Below are positions 44,632 through 53,555 of a DNA stretch of 64,000 nt, piece after piece. The notes beneath the pieces were generated by a model. That model had not been told where the DNA came from and did not search any database. It saw only the letters and a list, made by a program, of their open reading frames with translations. Numbering within the stretch: the first letter of the stretch is position 1; every line of letters begins with the position of its first letter. Position numbers and translations under genes: made by a program. Source of the stretch: Pirellulales bacterium (GTDB lineage Bacteria > Planctomycetota > Planctomycetia > Pirellulales > JACPPG01); NCBI GenBank assembly GCA_036499395.1, contig DASYDW010000116.1, forward strand, positions 283,832 through 347,831. Direction: 5' to 3'.

Positions 44632-47331
44632 ATGAACGCCAACGTCATTAGCGCCATCTTCCGGCGAAACTTCTTCAGCTACTTCGCCAACCCGACGGGT
44701 TACGTCTTTATTTGCGTGTACGTGCTGTTGAGCTCGTTCGCGGCCTTCTGGCCGAACGAGTTCTTCAACTCGAACCTCGCGAATCTGGACCAGTTGAACA
44801 AGTACTTGCCGTTCATCCTGCTGGTGTTTATCCCCGCCATCACGATGAGCATCTGGGCCGAAGAGCGGCGGCAAGGGACCGACGAGCTGCTGCTGACCAT
44901 TCCGGCGAACGATCTGGACGTGGTGTTGGGCAAGTATCTGGCCGCGGTCGCCATCTTTACCGTGGCGCTTGTGTTTTCGCTGTTCTGCAATTTCGTCGTT
45001 CTGGCCCGGCTCGGTTCGCCGGACTTGGGCCTATTCGTGGCGACTTACGTCGGCTACTGGTTCGTCGGCCTGGCGATGCTGTCGATCGGCATGGTGGCCA
45101 GCTTCTTGACCGGCAACCTGACGGTGGGGTTCGTGCTGGGCGCGTTGTTCAACGCTCCCCTGGCATTCGCCTCGTCGGCCGAAGTGATCTTCCCGCCTGA
45201 TGCGGCATTGGCGGTAAAGAGCTGGAGCCTGTCGAGCCAGTTCCGCGACTTCGGCCGGGGTGTCATCAGCCTGTCGAGCATCGCCTTTTTCCTGCTGATC
45301 GTCGTGGCGATGCTGTACCTCAGCATCCTGCTGATCGGCCGCCGGCATTGGCAGGGAGGAAAAGACGGTTCGTCCCTCGGTGGGCATTACTTCGTGCGGG
45401 CCGTGTCGTTGATCCTCGCCGCCGCCGGTCTGGTATTGATTGGCCAGCGTTTTGATCGCCGCGTAGATATCAGCAGCGAGCAATTGAGCAGCCTGTCGCC
45501 GAAGACCCGCGAATTGATCAAAGACCTCGATCCCAAGCACCCGGTGCAGATCGACGCATACATCAGCCCGACGGTCCCCGAGTCGTATGTTGAAACGCGT
45601 TTGAACTTGCTGTCAGCCTTGCGTGAGTTCGAGGCAATGGATCGCAGCAAGGTCATCGTCAACATCCACGACACCGAGCCGTTGAGCGAGAACGCGGATC
45701 GGGCCGAGCAGGAATTCGGCATCGGCGGTCGACGCGTGCTGTCCAAGGCTCGCGGCGCGATCACCGAGGAAGAGATTTATCTCGGCCTGGCCTGCACGTC
45801 GGGCTTGAACAAGGTCGTGATCCCGTTCATGAACCGCGGTATCCCGGCCGAGTACGAGTTGGCCCGCTCGATCTGCACCGTTAGCCAGCAGAAGCGCAAA
45901 CGGATCGGCGTGCTGACGACCGACGCGAAGTTCTTTGGCGGCTTCGACCAGCAGTCGTTCCGCCCCACGCCCGAAGAACCGCTCATTGAGGAACTAAAGA
46001 AGCAATACGAAGTGGTCCAGGTCAGCGCCGACGCCCCGATCAACGAGACTTACGACGCCCTGTTGGCCGTGCAACCGTCGTCGCTCGGGCCCGATCAGAT
46101 GAACAATTTCATCGACGTGGTGCGGCGCGGCCAGGCGACCGCGATTTTTGAAGATCCGTTTCCGCTGTTGGCCCACGGCGTGCCGGCCACCAGTGCCGAG
46201 AAGCAGCCCCCTGGCGGCATGATGGGCATGGGGCAGCAACGTCCGCAGCCCAAGGGAAATATCCAACCGCTATGGGATTTGCTGGGGGTCGATTTCTCGG
46301 CGGCGCAAGTCGTCTGGCAGGACTACAACCCCTTCAAGAAGTTTCTCGAGTTCCCCAAGGAATTCGTCTTCGTCGACACCGGTTTGGGCGCTGACCGGGT
46401 CTTCGATCAGAAGAATTCGATCACCTCAGGTTTGCAGATGGTGCTGTTCGCCTTCCCCGGCTACGTGCAGAAGCTGAACGCCTCGCCGCTGGAATTCGAA
46501 GAGCTGGTGAAGACCGGCACCCATACCGGCACGATGGCTTACGACCAGATCATGATGCCGGCATTCTTCGGGTCGGGCGGAGGCTTGAATCCGAATCGTC
46601 GTCCGGTGAACACCGGACAGGAATACACAATCGCTGCCTGGATTCATGGGAAGCCAAACGTGGCGCCGCAGGCCGATAGCGCCGATCCGGCAGCCGCCAA
46701 GGCGCCCGCGATCAACGTCGTGCTAGTCGCCGATATCGATCCCTTGTTCCGCGACTTTTTCGAGCTGCGAGCACAGGGCAACGATCCCGATCGCGATGGA
46801 TTGAATCTGAACGCCGATGACGTGACGTTCGTGTTGAATACGCTCGACAATCTGGCGGGCGACGACCGATTCATCGACATTCGCAAGCGTCGTCCGCAAC
46901 ATCGCGTCCTGACCCGGATCGAAGATCGGATGGACACGGCCCGCGACGCCAGCATTCAAGAGCGGAAGAAGTTCAACGACGATTACGACCAGGCGATCGC
47001 CAAGGCGCAGTCGGCCCTGAACGACAAGGTCGAAGAGTTGAAGAAGGCCGGCGGCGACACCAAGTCGATGCTGCAGCAAGTGGCCATGGCGCAAGCCGCC
47101 GGTCAAGCGAAGCTGGAGCGCGACACCACCGAGTTGAAAAAGACGCGGGATAAGGAGATCGCCTCGATCGACAAGCAATTGGCCCGGCAAGTAAGCTCGG
47201 TGCAGAACTGGTACAAGTTCTGGGCCGTGGTGCTGCCGCCGATTCCGCCGCTGTTGGTCGGACTGGCGGTGTTCTTCAACCGCCGCGCGAAAGAACGCGA
47301 AGGCGTCGCCCGCAGCCGCCTGCGGACATAA
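44632..47331 (+). CDS. GldF-GldG fusion: ABC-2 permease and Gldg_ABC domain
   Basis: 899 residues from ATG 44632. Residues about 1-240 form the GldF-type permease with six hydrophobic segments (RNFFSYFANPTGYVFICVY, EERRQGTDELLLTIP). Then follow another membrane segment (about 262-280) and the GldG-type domain (about 290-640; SPKTRELIKDLDPKHPV, GITEEEIYLGLA-like). The last part holds a coiled coil (about 760-850) and a C-terminal helix (about 868-885). The fused gene takes the place of separate gldF and gldG. It is followed, 92 bases on, by a DUF4340-like gene. Confidence 0.85.
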   Translation: MNANVISAIFRRNFFSYFANPTGYVFICVYVLLSSFAAFWPNEFFNSNLANLDQLNKYLPFILLVFIPAITMSIWAEERRQGTDELLLTIPANDLDVVLGKYLAAVAIFTVALVFSLFCNFVVLARLGSPDLGLFVATYVGYWFVGLAMLSIGMVASFLTGNLTVGFVLGALFNAPLAFASSAEVIFPPDAALAVKSWSLSSQFRDFGRGVISLSSIAFFLLIVVAMLYLSILLIGRRHWQGGKDGSSLGGHYFVRAVSLILAAAGLVLIGQRFDRRVDISSEQLSSLSPKTRELIKDLDPKHPVQIDAYISPTVPESYVETRLNLLSALREFEAMDRSKVIVNIHDTEPLSENADRAEQEFGIGGRRVLSKARGAITEEEIYLGLACTSGLNKVVIPFMNRGIPAEYELARSICTVSQQKRKRIGVLTTDAKFFGGFDQQSFRPTPEEPLIEELKKQYEVVQVSADAPINETYDALLAVQPSSLGPDQMNNFIDVVRRGQATAIFEDPFPLLAHGVPATSAEKQPPGGMMGMGQQRPQPKGNIQPLWDLLGVDFSAAQVVWQDYNPFKKFLEFPKEFVFVDTGLGADRVFDQKNSITSGLQMVLFAFPGYVQKLNASPLEFEELVKTGTHTGTMAYDQIMMPAFFGSGGGLNPNRRPVNTGQEYTIAAWIHGKPNVAPQADSADPAAAKAPAINVVLVADIDPLFRDFFELRAQGNDPDRDGLNLNADDVTFVLNTLDNLAGDDRFIDIRKRRPQHRVLTRIEDRMDTARDASIQERKKFNDDYDQAIAKAQSALNDKVEELKKAGGDTKSMLQQVAMAQAAGQAKLERDTTELKKTRDKEIASIDKQLARQVSSVQNWYKFWAVVLPPIPPLLVGLAVFFNRRAKEREGVARSRLRT

Positions 47332-47423
47332 CTCGGGCGGTTGCCCCAACACGACAGTCACTCTGCCTACTAAATACCAAATACCGACTACCAACTACCA
47401 GCAACTGACCACTGATAAGAATC

Positions 47424-49367
47424 ATGAGCGAGACCAATAAAACATTGTCGTTCGTCGGGGCCGCGGCCGTGTTGCTGTTGACGGCCTTTATGCTGCGTCC
47501 TTCGACCGGCACGAGCGAGCGGCAAGGGGATATCGGCCAGGAATTCTTCCCGGAGTTCAAGGATCCGCTCACCGCGACGAGCATGGAAGTCGTGGAATAC
47601 GACGAACCGACCGGCGGCTTGCGCCCTTTCAAGGTGGCGCAGATCAACGGCGTGTGGTCGATTCCTTCGCACGAAGGCTATCCGGCCGACGCCAAGAACC
47701 AGCTCGAACAAGCGGCCGTGTCCGTGATTGGTCTCAAGAAGCTGTCGATGGTCTCCGAAGCGCCGGGCGATCAATCCACCTATGGCGTCGTCGATCCTGA
47801 CGCGGCCAAGCTACAGCCCGGTGACTCGGGCGTCGGCAAGCGTGTCACGCTGGAGGACAAAGGGGGCAACAAGCTCGCGCAGATCATCATTGGCAAGAAA
47901 GATCCCGACCAGCCCGACCTGCACTATGTGCGTGTGCCAGGGCAGGACCGCATCTATCGCGCCAAGGTAAAGACCGACAAGCTATCGACGAAGTTCCAGA
48001 ACTGGATCGAGGAAGACCTGCTGAAGTTGAACGCCTTCGACGTCAAGCAGGTCGTGATGGATGACCACAGCGTCGACGAGTTGAATCGCGAGCAGCCGCT
48101 GGTACAGCGCGGACTGACGATCGTCGACTTTGACAACAAGGATTCGAAGTGGACGCTGGAAAAGATGGAGGGCATGGACCCCGCCAGCGGCAAATGGGAA
48201 GAATTCACGCTCAAGGATGACGAGGAACTGGACGCGCAGAAGCTAAACGAGTTGAAAACGGCGCTCGATGACCTGAAGATCGTCGACGTGCGGCACAAGC
48301 CGGCCGGTTTAAGCAAAGATCTGAAGGTGGGAGAAGAGCTGGTGGCCGACCGCGCCACGCGGCAGGCTCTGCAGCAGCGCGGGTTTTACCTGGCGCCGGT
48401 GCAGGGAGGCTTCGCCCTGTTTTCGAACGAAGGGGAAGTCCGTTGCGGCTTAAATGACGGCGTGGAATACATCCTGCGCTTCGGCGAGATCGCCGGACAA
48501 GGCTCGGAAGACGAGGACGAAGCCGACAAGCCCGCCGAGAAAAAAGAGGGCGAAGCCGACGCCGAGAAGGAAGGGGACAAGCCCAAGGACGAAAAGGAAA
48601 AAGAAAAGGGAGTCGATCGCTACATCATGGTCACGGCGCAATTCCGCCCAGACCTGATCCCCAAGCCCGAACTCCAGCCACTGCCCGAAGGAGCCGAAGA
48701 CGAGCCTGCGGCCGAGAAACCGGCAGCAGAAAAGCCGGCCGATTCCGCCGCCGAGGCGAAGCCGACTGAAGGAACCGAGGCCAAGCCGGCCGACGAACAG
48801 CCCAAGGCCGAAACTCCGGCCGCCGAGCCCGCGAAAGAAGCACCGGCCGAGGCGCCGAAGAACGAATCGTCGCGCTTCGCGCCTGGCGATGAGAACTTGT
48901 TAGCTCTGGCCGATGATGCCGCATTAACTCAGTTGGCGCAAGTCACGGAAGAGCCGCCCAAGCAGGACGAACCGGCCAACGCGAATGCCGCCCCGGCCGA
49001 ACAACCGGCCGAAGCCGACGCCGCTGAGAAGAAGCCGGCAGCGCCGGTCGATCCCGACGCCGCCGCCGAAGCCGAGGAAAAGGCGCAGGCCGCCAAGCGG
49101 GCCGAGATCAAGCGCATCAAGGAAGACAACAAGCGCAAGGAAGACGAGTACAACAAGAAAATCGCCGACGGCGAAAAACGCGTCAAGGAACTCAACGAGC
49201 GGTTCGCCGACTGGTACTACGTCATCTCGGACGGAACGTACAAGAAGATCCACATCAGCCGCGAACAATTGGTCAAGAAAAAGACCGACCCCGCCAAGCC
49301 CGCCGGCGAAGGCAACAACCCCATCGACTTCGACGCCCTCAAGGGCCTGCAAGGCCTACCGAAGTAG
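47424..49367 (+). CDS. DUF4340-like membrane-anchored protein
   Basis: 647 residues. One N-terminal helix (about 8-22), then DUF4340-like segments (VWSIPSHEGYPADAKNQLEQAA through DLHYVRVPGQDRIYRAK, about 60-190, and a second copy about 210-340). From about 375 the sequence is Lys/Glu/Ala/Pro-rich with repeats such as AEKPAAEKPAD (about 420-560), probably disordered. DUF4340 genes often follow gldG-like genes and this one does, so it is a likely partner of the complex. No catalytic motif is seen. Confidence 0.8.
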   Translation: MSETNKTLSFVGAAAVLLLTAFMLRPSTGTSERQGDIGQEFFPEFKDPLTATSMEVVEYDEPTGGLRPFKVAQINGVWSIPSHEGYPADAKNQLEQAAVSVIGLKKLSMVSEAPGDQSTYGVVDPDAAKLQPGDSGVGKRVTLEDKGGNKLAQIIIGKKDPDQPDLHYVRVPGQDRIYRAKVKTDKLSTKFQNWIEEDLLKLNAFDVKQVVMDDHSVDELNREQPLVQRGLTIVDFDNKDSKWTLEKMEGMDPASGKWEEFTLKDDEELDAQKLNELKTALDDLKIVDVRHKPAGLSKDLKVGEELVADRATRQALQQRGFYLAPVQGGFALFSNEGEVRCGLNDGVEYILRFGEIAGQGSEDEDEADKPAEKKEGEADAEKEGDKPKDEKEKEKGVDRYIMVTAQFRPDLIPKPELQPLPEGAEDEPAAEKPAAEKPADSAAEAKPTEGTEAKPADEQPKAETPAAEPAKEAPAEAPKNESSRFAPGDENLLALADDAALTQLAQVTEEPPKQDEPANANAAPAEQPAEADAAEKKPAAPVDPDAAAEAEEKAQAAKRAEIKRIKEDNKRKEDEYNKKIADGEKRVKELNERFADWYYVISDGTYKKIHISREQLVKKKTDPAKPAGEGNNPIDFDALKGLQGLPK

Positions 49368-49383
49368 AGGGTGGCAAACTAAA

Positions 49384-49438
49384 CCCCTCTCCCCCGCGGG
49401 GGGAAAGGGCATGGTTAGGGGGTAAACGCACCACACCG
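49384..49438. repeat. Dispersed palindromic repeat, family A
   Basis: CCCCTCTCCCCCGCGGGGGG with AAAGGGCATGGTTAGGGGGT and a downstream AACGCACCACA. The similarity with 57572-57624 continues into the flank (AACGCACCACA). Confidence 0.6.
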
Positions 49439-49465
49439 CTTGATCCGTGGATGCGTCGCTCAAAT

Positions 49466-50854
49466 TCACTCCCCTGCCCGCTCGACCTCGCTCAGGCACT
49501 CATCCAGAATCGCGACCGCCTGATCCATTTCCTCGTTCGTAATCGTCAGCGGTGGCGTCAGCGTCAGAATATTACCCATCGTCAGCTTGAAGCTGAGCCC
49601 CTTCGACAGCGCTCGATACATCACGGCTTCGGCTTCGTCGCTCGCGCGCTCGCGCGTCTGGCGATCTTTCACCAGCTCTACCCCCATCAACAGCCCCAGT
49701 CCGCGCACATCGCCGATCAGTTTGTGTCGCGGTATCAATCCGCGCAGCGCCGCCAGCGTGCGCTCGCCCAGGGCTCGGGCGTGCTCGACCAGCTTGTGCT
49801 CTTCGATGTAGCGAATCGTGGCCAGCGCCGCGGCGCACGCCACGGGGCTTTTTTCGTGCGTGTAATGCCCTAGCGCCCGATCGGCCGCCACATCCAGCCC
49901 CGGCCGCGCGATCATCGCCGCCAATGGCATCACGCCGCCGCCCAGCCCCTTTCCGATGACCAGAATGTCTGGCACCACGTCGAAATGCTCGCAGGTGAAC
50001 ATCCGGCCCGTGCGCCCCAGACCGTGACAGATCTCGTCGAAGATCAACAGCGTGCCATGCCGATCGCATGCCCGGCGCACCGCCTGCCAATACGCGGGGG
50101 GCGGAATGTACGGCGTGCTGCGCACCGGCTCGGCAATCACAGCGGCCACATCCCGCTCGTGCTCCAGCACGTATTCCAGGTACGCCTCGCACTTCAGATC
50201 GCAGCCGCCACGCGCCGAGCAATCCCACAAACACCGGTAAGCATCCGCAGGCGGCACATGCTCGCAGCCAGGCAGCAGCGGACCGACTCCGGCGCGAAAC
50301 ACGGCCTCGCCGCCGACGCTGACGCAATCGAGCGAAGCGCCGTGAAAGGCGTCCCACATCGAGATCACCTTGTGCCGGCCCGTCGCCACGCGCGCCAGCT
50401 TCAGCGCCATGCCGATCGCCCCGGTGCCACCCGGGCAGAACAGCACTTTCGACAGGTCCCCCGGCGCGATCTCGGCCAGCTTTTTCGCCAGATCAACCGC
50501 CACGCGATTCGTGTAGCGGCGCGTGCAAAACGCCAAGTCGTCGAGCTGCGCTTTGATGGCCTCGATCACCGCGGGATTGGCAAAGCCCACTTGGTGGACG
50601 TTGTTGCCATGAAAATCCATGTAGCGCCGGCCAGCCGTATCTTCAATCCATACGCCGTCGCACGATTGCAGCGCGTTCAGGCACGGGGTCGACAGCGACT
50701 GACGCAGAAAATACTCGGCATCCTCGGCCAGCAGGGCCCGCGTCGGCTCGTCCAACGCCTGGGCCTGCCACTGGTCGCGCAACCGGGAGAGATTGCTGTC
50801 CCCTTCCGATTTCTCAGCCGAAAGATCGTCACTCGTGCGGCGGTTCAAAGTCAT
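49466..50854 (-). CDS. pbfA: PbfA-like PLP enzyme: (R)-1-hydroxy-2-aminoethylphosphonate ammonia-lyase
   Basis: 462 residues of the class III transaminase fold, with the PLP Lys at K302 (GKGLGGG) and D273 (IFDEI). Two features point away from ordinary transaminases: CCSARGGC-like cysteine-rich loop (LWDCSARGGCDLKC, about 209-222), and YTHEKSPVACAAALA, both usual in PbfA. It lies next to phnX and phnW, which makes the call much stronger. PbfA deaminates (R)-1-hydroxy-2-aminoethylphosphonate to phosphonoacetaldehyde, the substrate of PhnX. It is divergent from the transporter gene. Confidence 0.8.
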   Translation of the reverse strand: MTLNRRTSDDLSAEKSEGDSNLSRLRDQWQAQALDEPTRALLAEDAEYFLRQSLSTPCLNALQSCDGVWIEDTAGRRYMDFHGNNVHQVGFANPAVIEAIKAQLDDLAFCTRRYTNRVAVDLAKKLAEIAPGDLSKVLFCPGGTGAIGMALKLARVATGRHKVISMWDAFHGASLDCVSVGGEAVFRAGVGPLLPGCEHVPPADAYRCLWDCSARGGCDLKCEAYLEYVLEHERDVAAVIAEPVRSTPYIPPPAYWQAVRRACDRHGTLLIFDEICHGLGRTGRMFTCEHFDVVPDILVIGKGLGGGVMPLAAMIARPGLDVAADRALGHYTHEKSPVACAAALATIRYIEEHKLVEHARALGERTLAALRGLIPRHKLIGDVRGLGLLMGVELVKDRQTRERASDEAEAVMYRALSKGLSFKLTMGNILTLTPPLTITNEEMDQAVAILDECLSEVERAGE

Positions 50855-50906
50855 GATCCCTCAAAGAATGATTCAAATGGCCCGATATCCACGAGTGCCC
50901 TGTGCG

Positions 50907-50941
50907 ATGCCATGCTTTTTCGCTGCAAGCGAATAAGTATG
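50907..50941. repeat. Dispersed hairpin repeat, family C
   Basis: ATGCCATGCTTTTTCGCT with AGCGAATAAGTATG: the same scheme as at 40131-40166. It lies in the divergent promoter region of pbfA and the transporter gene. Confidence 0.5.
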
Positions 50942-51064
50942 CTCCTAACCGCCTCCCTCACATTCGCTTTCCAATGGCCTCAATCGTCGTTTGCCATGTT
51001 AGCAACTGTCAAGCCGCCAGCGGCGGTTGGCGTCGCTCCGCCTGCGCCGCTATGATTCGCCGGC

Positions 51065-52513
51065 ATGAATCGCGACTCGCACCTATTTCGCTGGCAGGTC
51101 ATCACCTTCGTCACCCTGTGGGTGGGATACGCGGGCTATTACGTCTGCCGGTCGAATCTGTCGGTGGCCGGACCGCTGCTGCAGGCCGAATTGGCCGACC
51201 AGCCCACCAGCGCCGCCGAGGATTGGCTGCGCAGCGCCCGCGAGGCGTTCACCGGCACCATCGAACGAGGGCTGTCGCGCGCGGCATCGCTGGTTGGTCT
51301 GGCCAGTGAAGAATCGGACGAAGACCCGGCCGCGCCCGCCAAGCCACCACGCGAAGAATCGACCGGCAAGCGCCGCTTCGGCCTGATCGCCAGCGTCAGC
51401 ATTCTTTTCTACGCGCTGGGCAAGTTCACCAGCGGCATGGTCTGTGATTTCGTCGGCGGCCGGCGGATGTTCTTGTTCGGCATGTTCGCTTCGGTCGCCT
51501 GCACGGTGTTATTCGGTCTGGCCACCGGGTTTGCCGCCCTGCTCGCGTTATGGAGCGCCAACCGCCTCGTCCAATCGATGGGCTGGAGCGCGCTGGTGAA
51601 AGTCGCGTCGCGCTGGTTCCCCGCCGCCCGGCACGGCACGATCTTCGGCATGCTCACACTCAGTTACCTCTTCGGCGACGCCATCGCGCGGCTCGGGCTG
51701 GGGGCGCTTCTGCACTTCGGGCTGGGTTGGCGTGGGCTGTTCTTCGCCGCGGCCGGCGTATTGACCGTAATCGCCGTGGCCAGCACTTTCGCGCTCCGTT
51801 CCAGTCCGGCCGACGTCGGAGCCGCCGAGCCGGACGCTAATCCCGATAACGTTTACGGACAAAAAGGGAACGCCCCGCGGCCGGCCGATCTGTTCGATCT
51901 ACTCTGGCCGCTCGCGAGCAACTTTTCGTTCTGGCTGGTGTGCATCATCAGCTTCGGCCTGACACTGGTTCGCGAGACGTTCAACGTCTGGAACCCAATC
52001 TATCTCAAAGAGGCGGTCGGCCTCAGCGACGCCGGCGCCGCGACCGCGAGCGCCCTGTTTCCACTGGTCGGCGGACTTTCGACCTTGGCGGCCGGCTGGT
52101 TGACCGATCGCATCGCGCGCGGGCGGCGCGGCGCTGTGATGCTGCCGTTTCTGGCGCTGCTCGTGGCTACGCTCTACGCACTGGCCACGCTCAAACCCGA
52201 TAGCGGCGCCGTGGTGCCGTTGTTGTTAACGAGCGTCGTGTCGTTCGCACTGTTGGGGCCATATTCGTTTTTGACCGGCGTCCTGTCGCTCGACTTCGGC
52301 GGCAAGCGCGGCAGTTCGACAGCCGCCGGGCTGGCGGATACCGCCGGGTACCTGGGCGCGATCATCTCGGGCTACGGCGTTGGCGCGATCGCCGAGCAGC
52401 ACGGCTGGTCCGGGGCGTTTCACACGCTGGGCACCGTGGCGGCCGTCACGCTCGCGGCCGCGGTGCTCTATTGGTATCTGCACGACGTGCGCCGCGGGCG
52501 GCCGACGGTTTGA
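51065..52513 (+). CDS. MFS transporter of the organophosphate:phosphate antiporter type (GlpT/UhpC-like)
   Basis: 482 residues with twelve hydrophobic segments. The start VGYAGYYVCRSNLSVA matches the GlpT/UhpT/UhpC family, with Arg in helix 1 as in their phosphate-binding site; the FGGKRGSSTAAGLADTAGYLG region fits helix 10/11 of that family. An unusual charged, Ala/Pro-rich insertion (about 60-105) lies in the loop after helix 1. Divergent from pbfA and 78 bases before phnX: the obvious candidate for uptake of aminoethylphosphonate, which is inference. Confidence 0.8.
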   Translation: MNRDSHLFRWQVITFVTLWVGYAGYYVCRSNLSVAGPLLQAELADQPTSAAEDWLRSAREAFTGTIERGLSRAASLVGLASEESDEDPAAPAKPPREESTGKRRFGLIASVSILFYALGKFTSGMVCDFVGGRRMFLFGMFASVACTVLFGLATGFAALLALWSANRLVQSMGWSALVKVASRWFPAARHGTIFGMLTLSYLFGDAIARLGLGALLHFGLGWRGLFFAAAGVLTVIAVASTFALRSSPADVGAAEPDANPDNVYGQKGNAPRPADLFDLLWPLASNFSFWLVCIISFGLTLVRETFNVWNPIYLKEAVGLSDAGAATASALFPLVGGLSTLAAGWLTDRIARGRRGAVMLPFLALLVATLYALATLKPDSGAVVPLLLTSVVSFALLGPYSFLTGVLSLDFGGKRGSSTAAGLADTAGYLGAIISGYGVGAIAEQHGWSGAFHTLGTVAAVTLAAAVLYWYLHDVRRGRPTV

Positions 52514-52591
52514 TTAAATGCCCCGCACAGGCCAAAATGCGGCGGCGACAGTTGATCCATAAACCTCGCTGCCAGGCAACGACTAACATCT

Positions 52592-53416
52592 ATGACCAGG
52601 TTCGGCCGTAATACTTCGATCCGTCTCGTTGTTTTCGATTGGGCCGGCACGACGGTCGATCATGGCTGCTTCGCGCCGGTCATCCCGTTCGTCGACTCGC
52701 TGGCCCACTTTGGCGTCACGATCACGCTCGATGAAGCCCGCGAGCCGATGGGCCTCGGCAAGCGCGACCATATCAAGTCGCTGCTCAATACGCCACGGAT
52801 CGGCCAGTTATGGCAGTCGAAGCACGGTCGGGCCTGGACCGAAAAAGACCTCGACCAGATCTACAACGAGCAATTCATCCCGCGGCAGCTCGCCTCGGTG
52901 CGCGATCACTGCGAATTGATTCCCGGCTTGCTCGATGTCGTGGCCTGGCTGCGCGATCGTGGGATCAAGATCGGCACATCGACCGGTTACTTTGCCGAGG
53001 CCGCGCGGCTGACCTACGCCGCGGCCGCCGAGCAAGGCTACACGCCCGACCATAATGTCACCCCCGGCGACGTCGCGGCCGGCCGCCCCGCGCCGTGGAT
53101 GATTTATCGCAACATGGAAGCGCTCGGCGTCTATCCCCCCTCGGCTGTGCTGAAGATCGGCGACACCGTGCCTGACATCGAAGAGGGACTGGCCGCCGGC
53201 TGCTGGAGCGTCGGCGTCACGCACACCGGCAGCGACGTTGGGCTGACGGCCAAGCAATTAGCCGCACTCGCGCCGGCCGAACGCGAGACGCGCATCGATC
53301 GGGCACAAACGCGATTAGTTCAAGCCGGCGCGCATCTCGTGATCCCATCGATCAAGGAAGTCCCCACGTTGATCGCCACGATCGAGGGATGGATAGCCGG
53401 AGGCGAACGCCCCTAA
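52592..53416 (+). CDS. phnX: Phosphonoacetaldehyde hydrolase
   Basis: 274 residues, HAD superfamily. Nucleophile D16 in FDWAGTT and Schiff-base Lys K57 in GLGKRDHI, which lie 41 residues apart as in characterised PhnX. It splits phosphonoacetaldehyde into acetaldehyde and phosphate. A repeat element (family B) separates it from phnW. Confidence 0.95.
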   Translation: MTRFGRNTSIRLVVFDWAGTTVDHGCFAPVIPFVDSLAHFGVTITLDEAREPMGLGKRDHIKSLLNTPRIGQLWQSKHGRAWTEKDLDQIYNEQFIPRQLASVRDHCELIPGLLDVVAWLRDRGIKIGTSTGYFAEAARLTYAAAAEQGYTPDHNVTPGDVAAGRPAPWMIYRNMEALGVYPPSAVLKIGDTVPDIEEGLAAGCWSVGVTHTGSDVGLTAKQLAALAPAERETRIDRAQTRLVQAGAHLVIPSIKEVPTLIATIEGWIAGGERP

Positions 53417-53444
53417 ACGAAATACTTAAACTAAACACGCATTC

Positions 53445-53530
53445 TGTAGCCGGGGTCTGCGACCCCGGTTTGCCTTGCGAAAGGCAACAACCACCACACT
53501 TCGATCCCGGCCTCGCAGAGGTCGGCCACA
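53445..53530. repeat. Dispersed hairpin element, family B (complete copy)
   Basis: 86 bases beginning TGTAGCC and ending GGCCACA, near-inverted ends. Internal hairpins: CCGGGGTC-TGC-GACCCCGG (8 bp, perfect), TTGCCTT-GCGA-AAGGCAA and GGCCTC-GCA-GAGGTC. It sits between phnX and phnW. A shorter relative is at 7754-7815. Confidence 0.65.
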
Positions 53531-53555
53531 GTAAATACAGCGCAAATCTGAAATC

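Noticed and set aside
47366-47420. Repetitive TACCAAATACC/CTACCAACTACC string before the DUF4340-like gene
   Set aside because: Short and simple, with no second clear copy in the window; not listed as a separate repeat.
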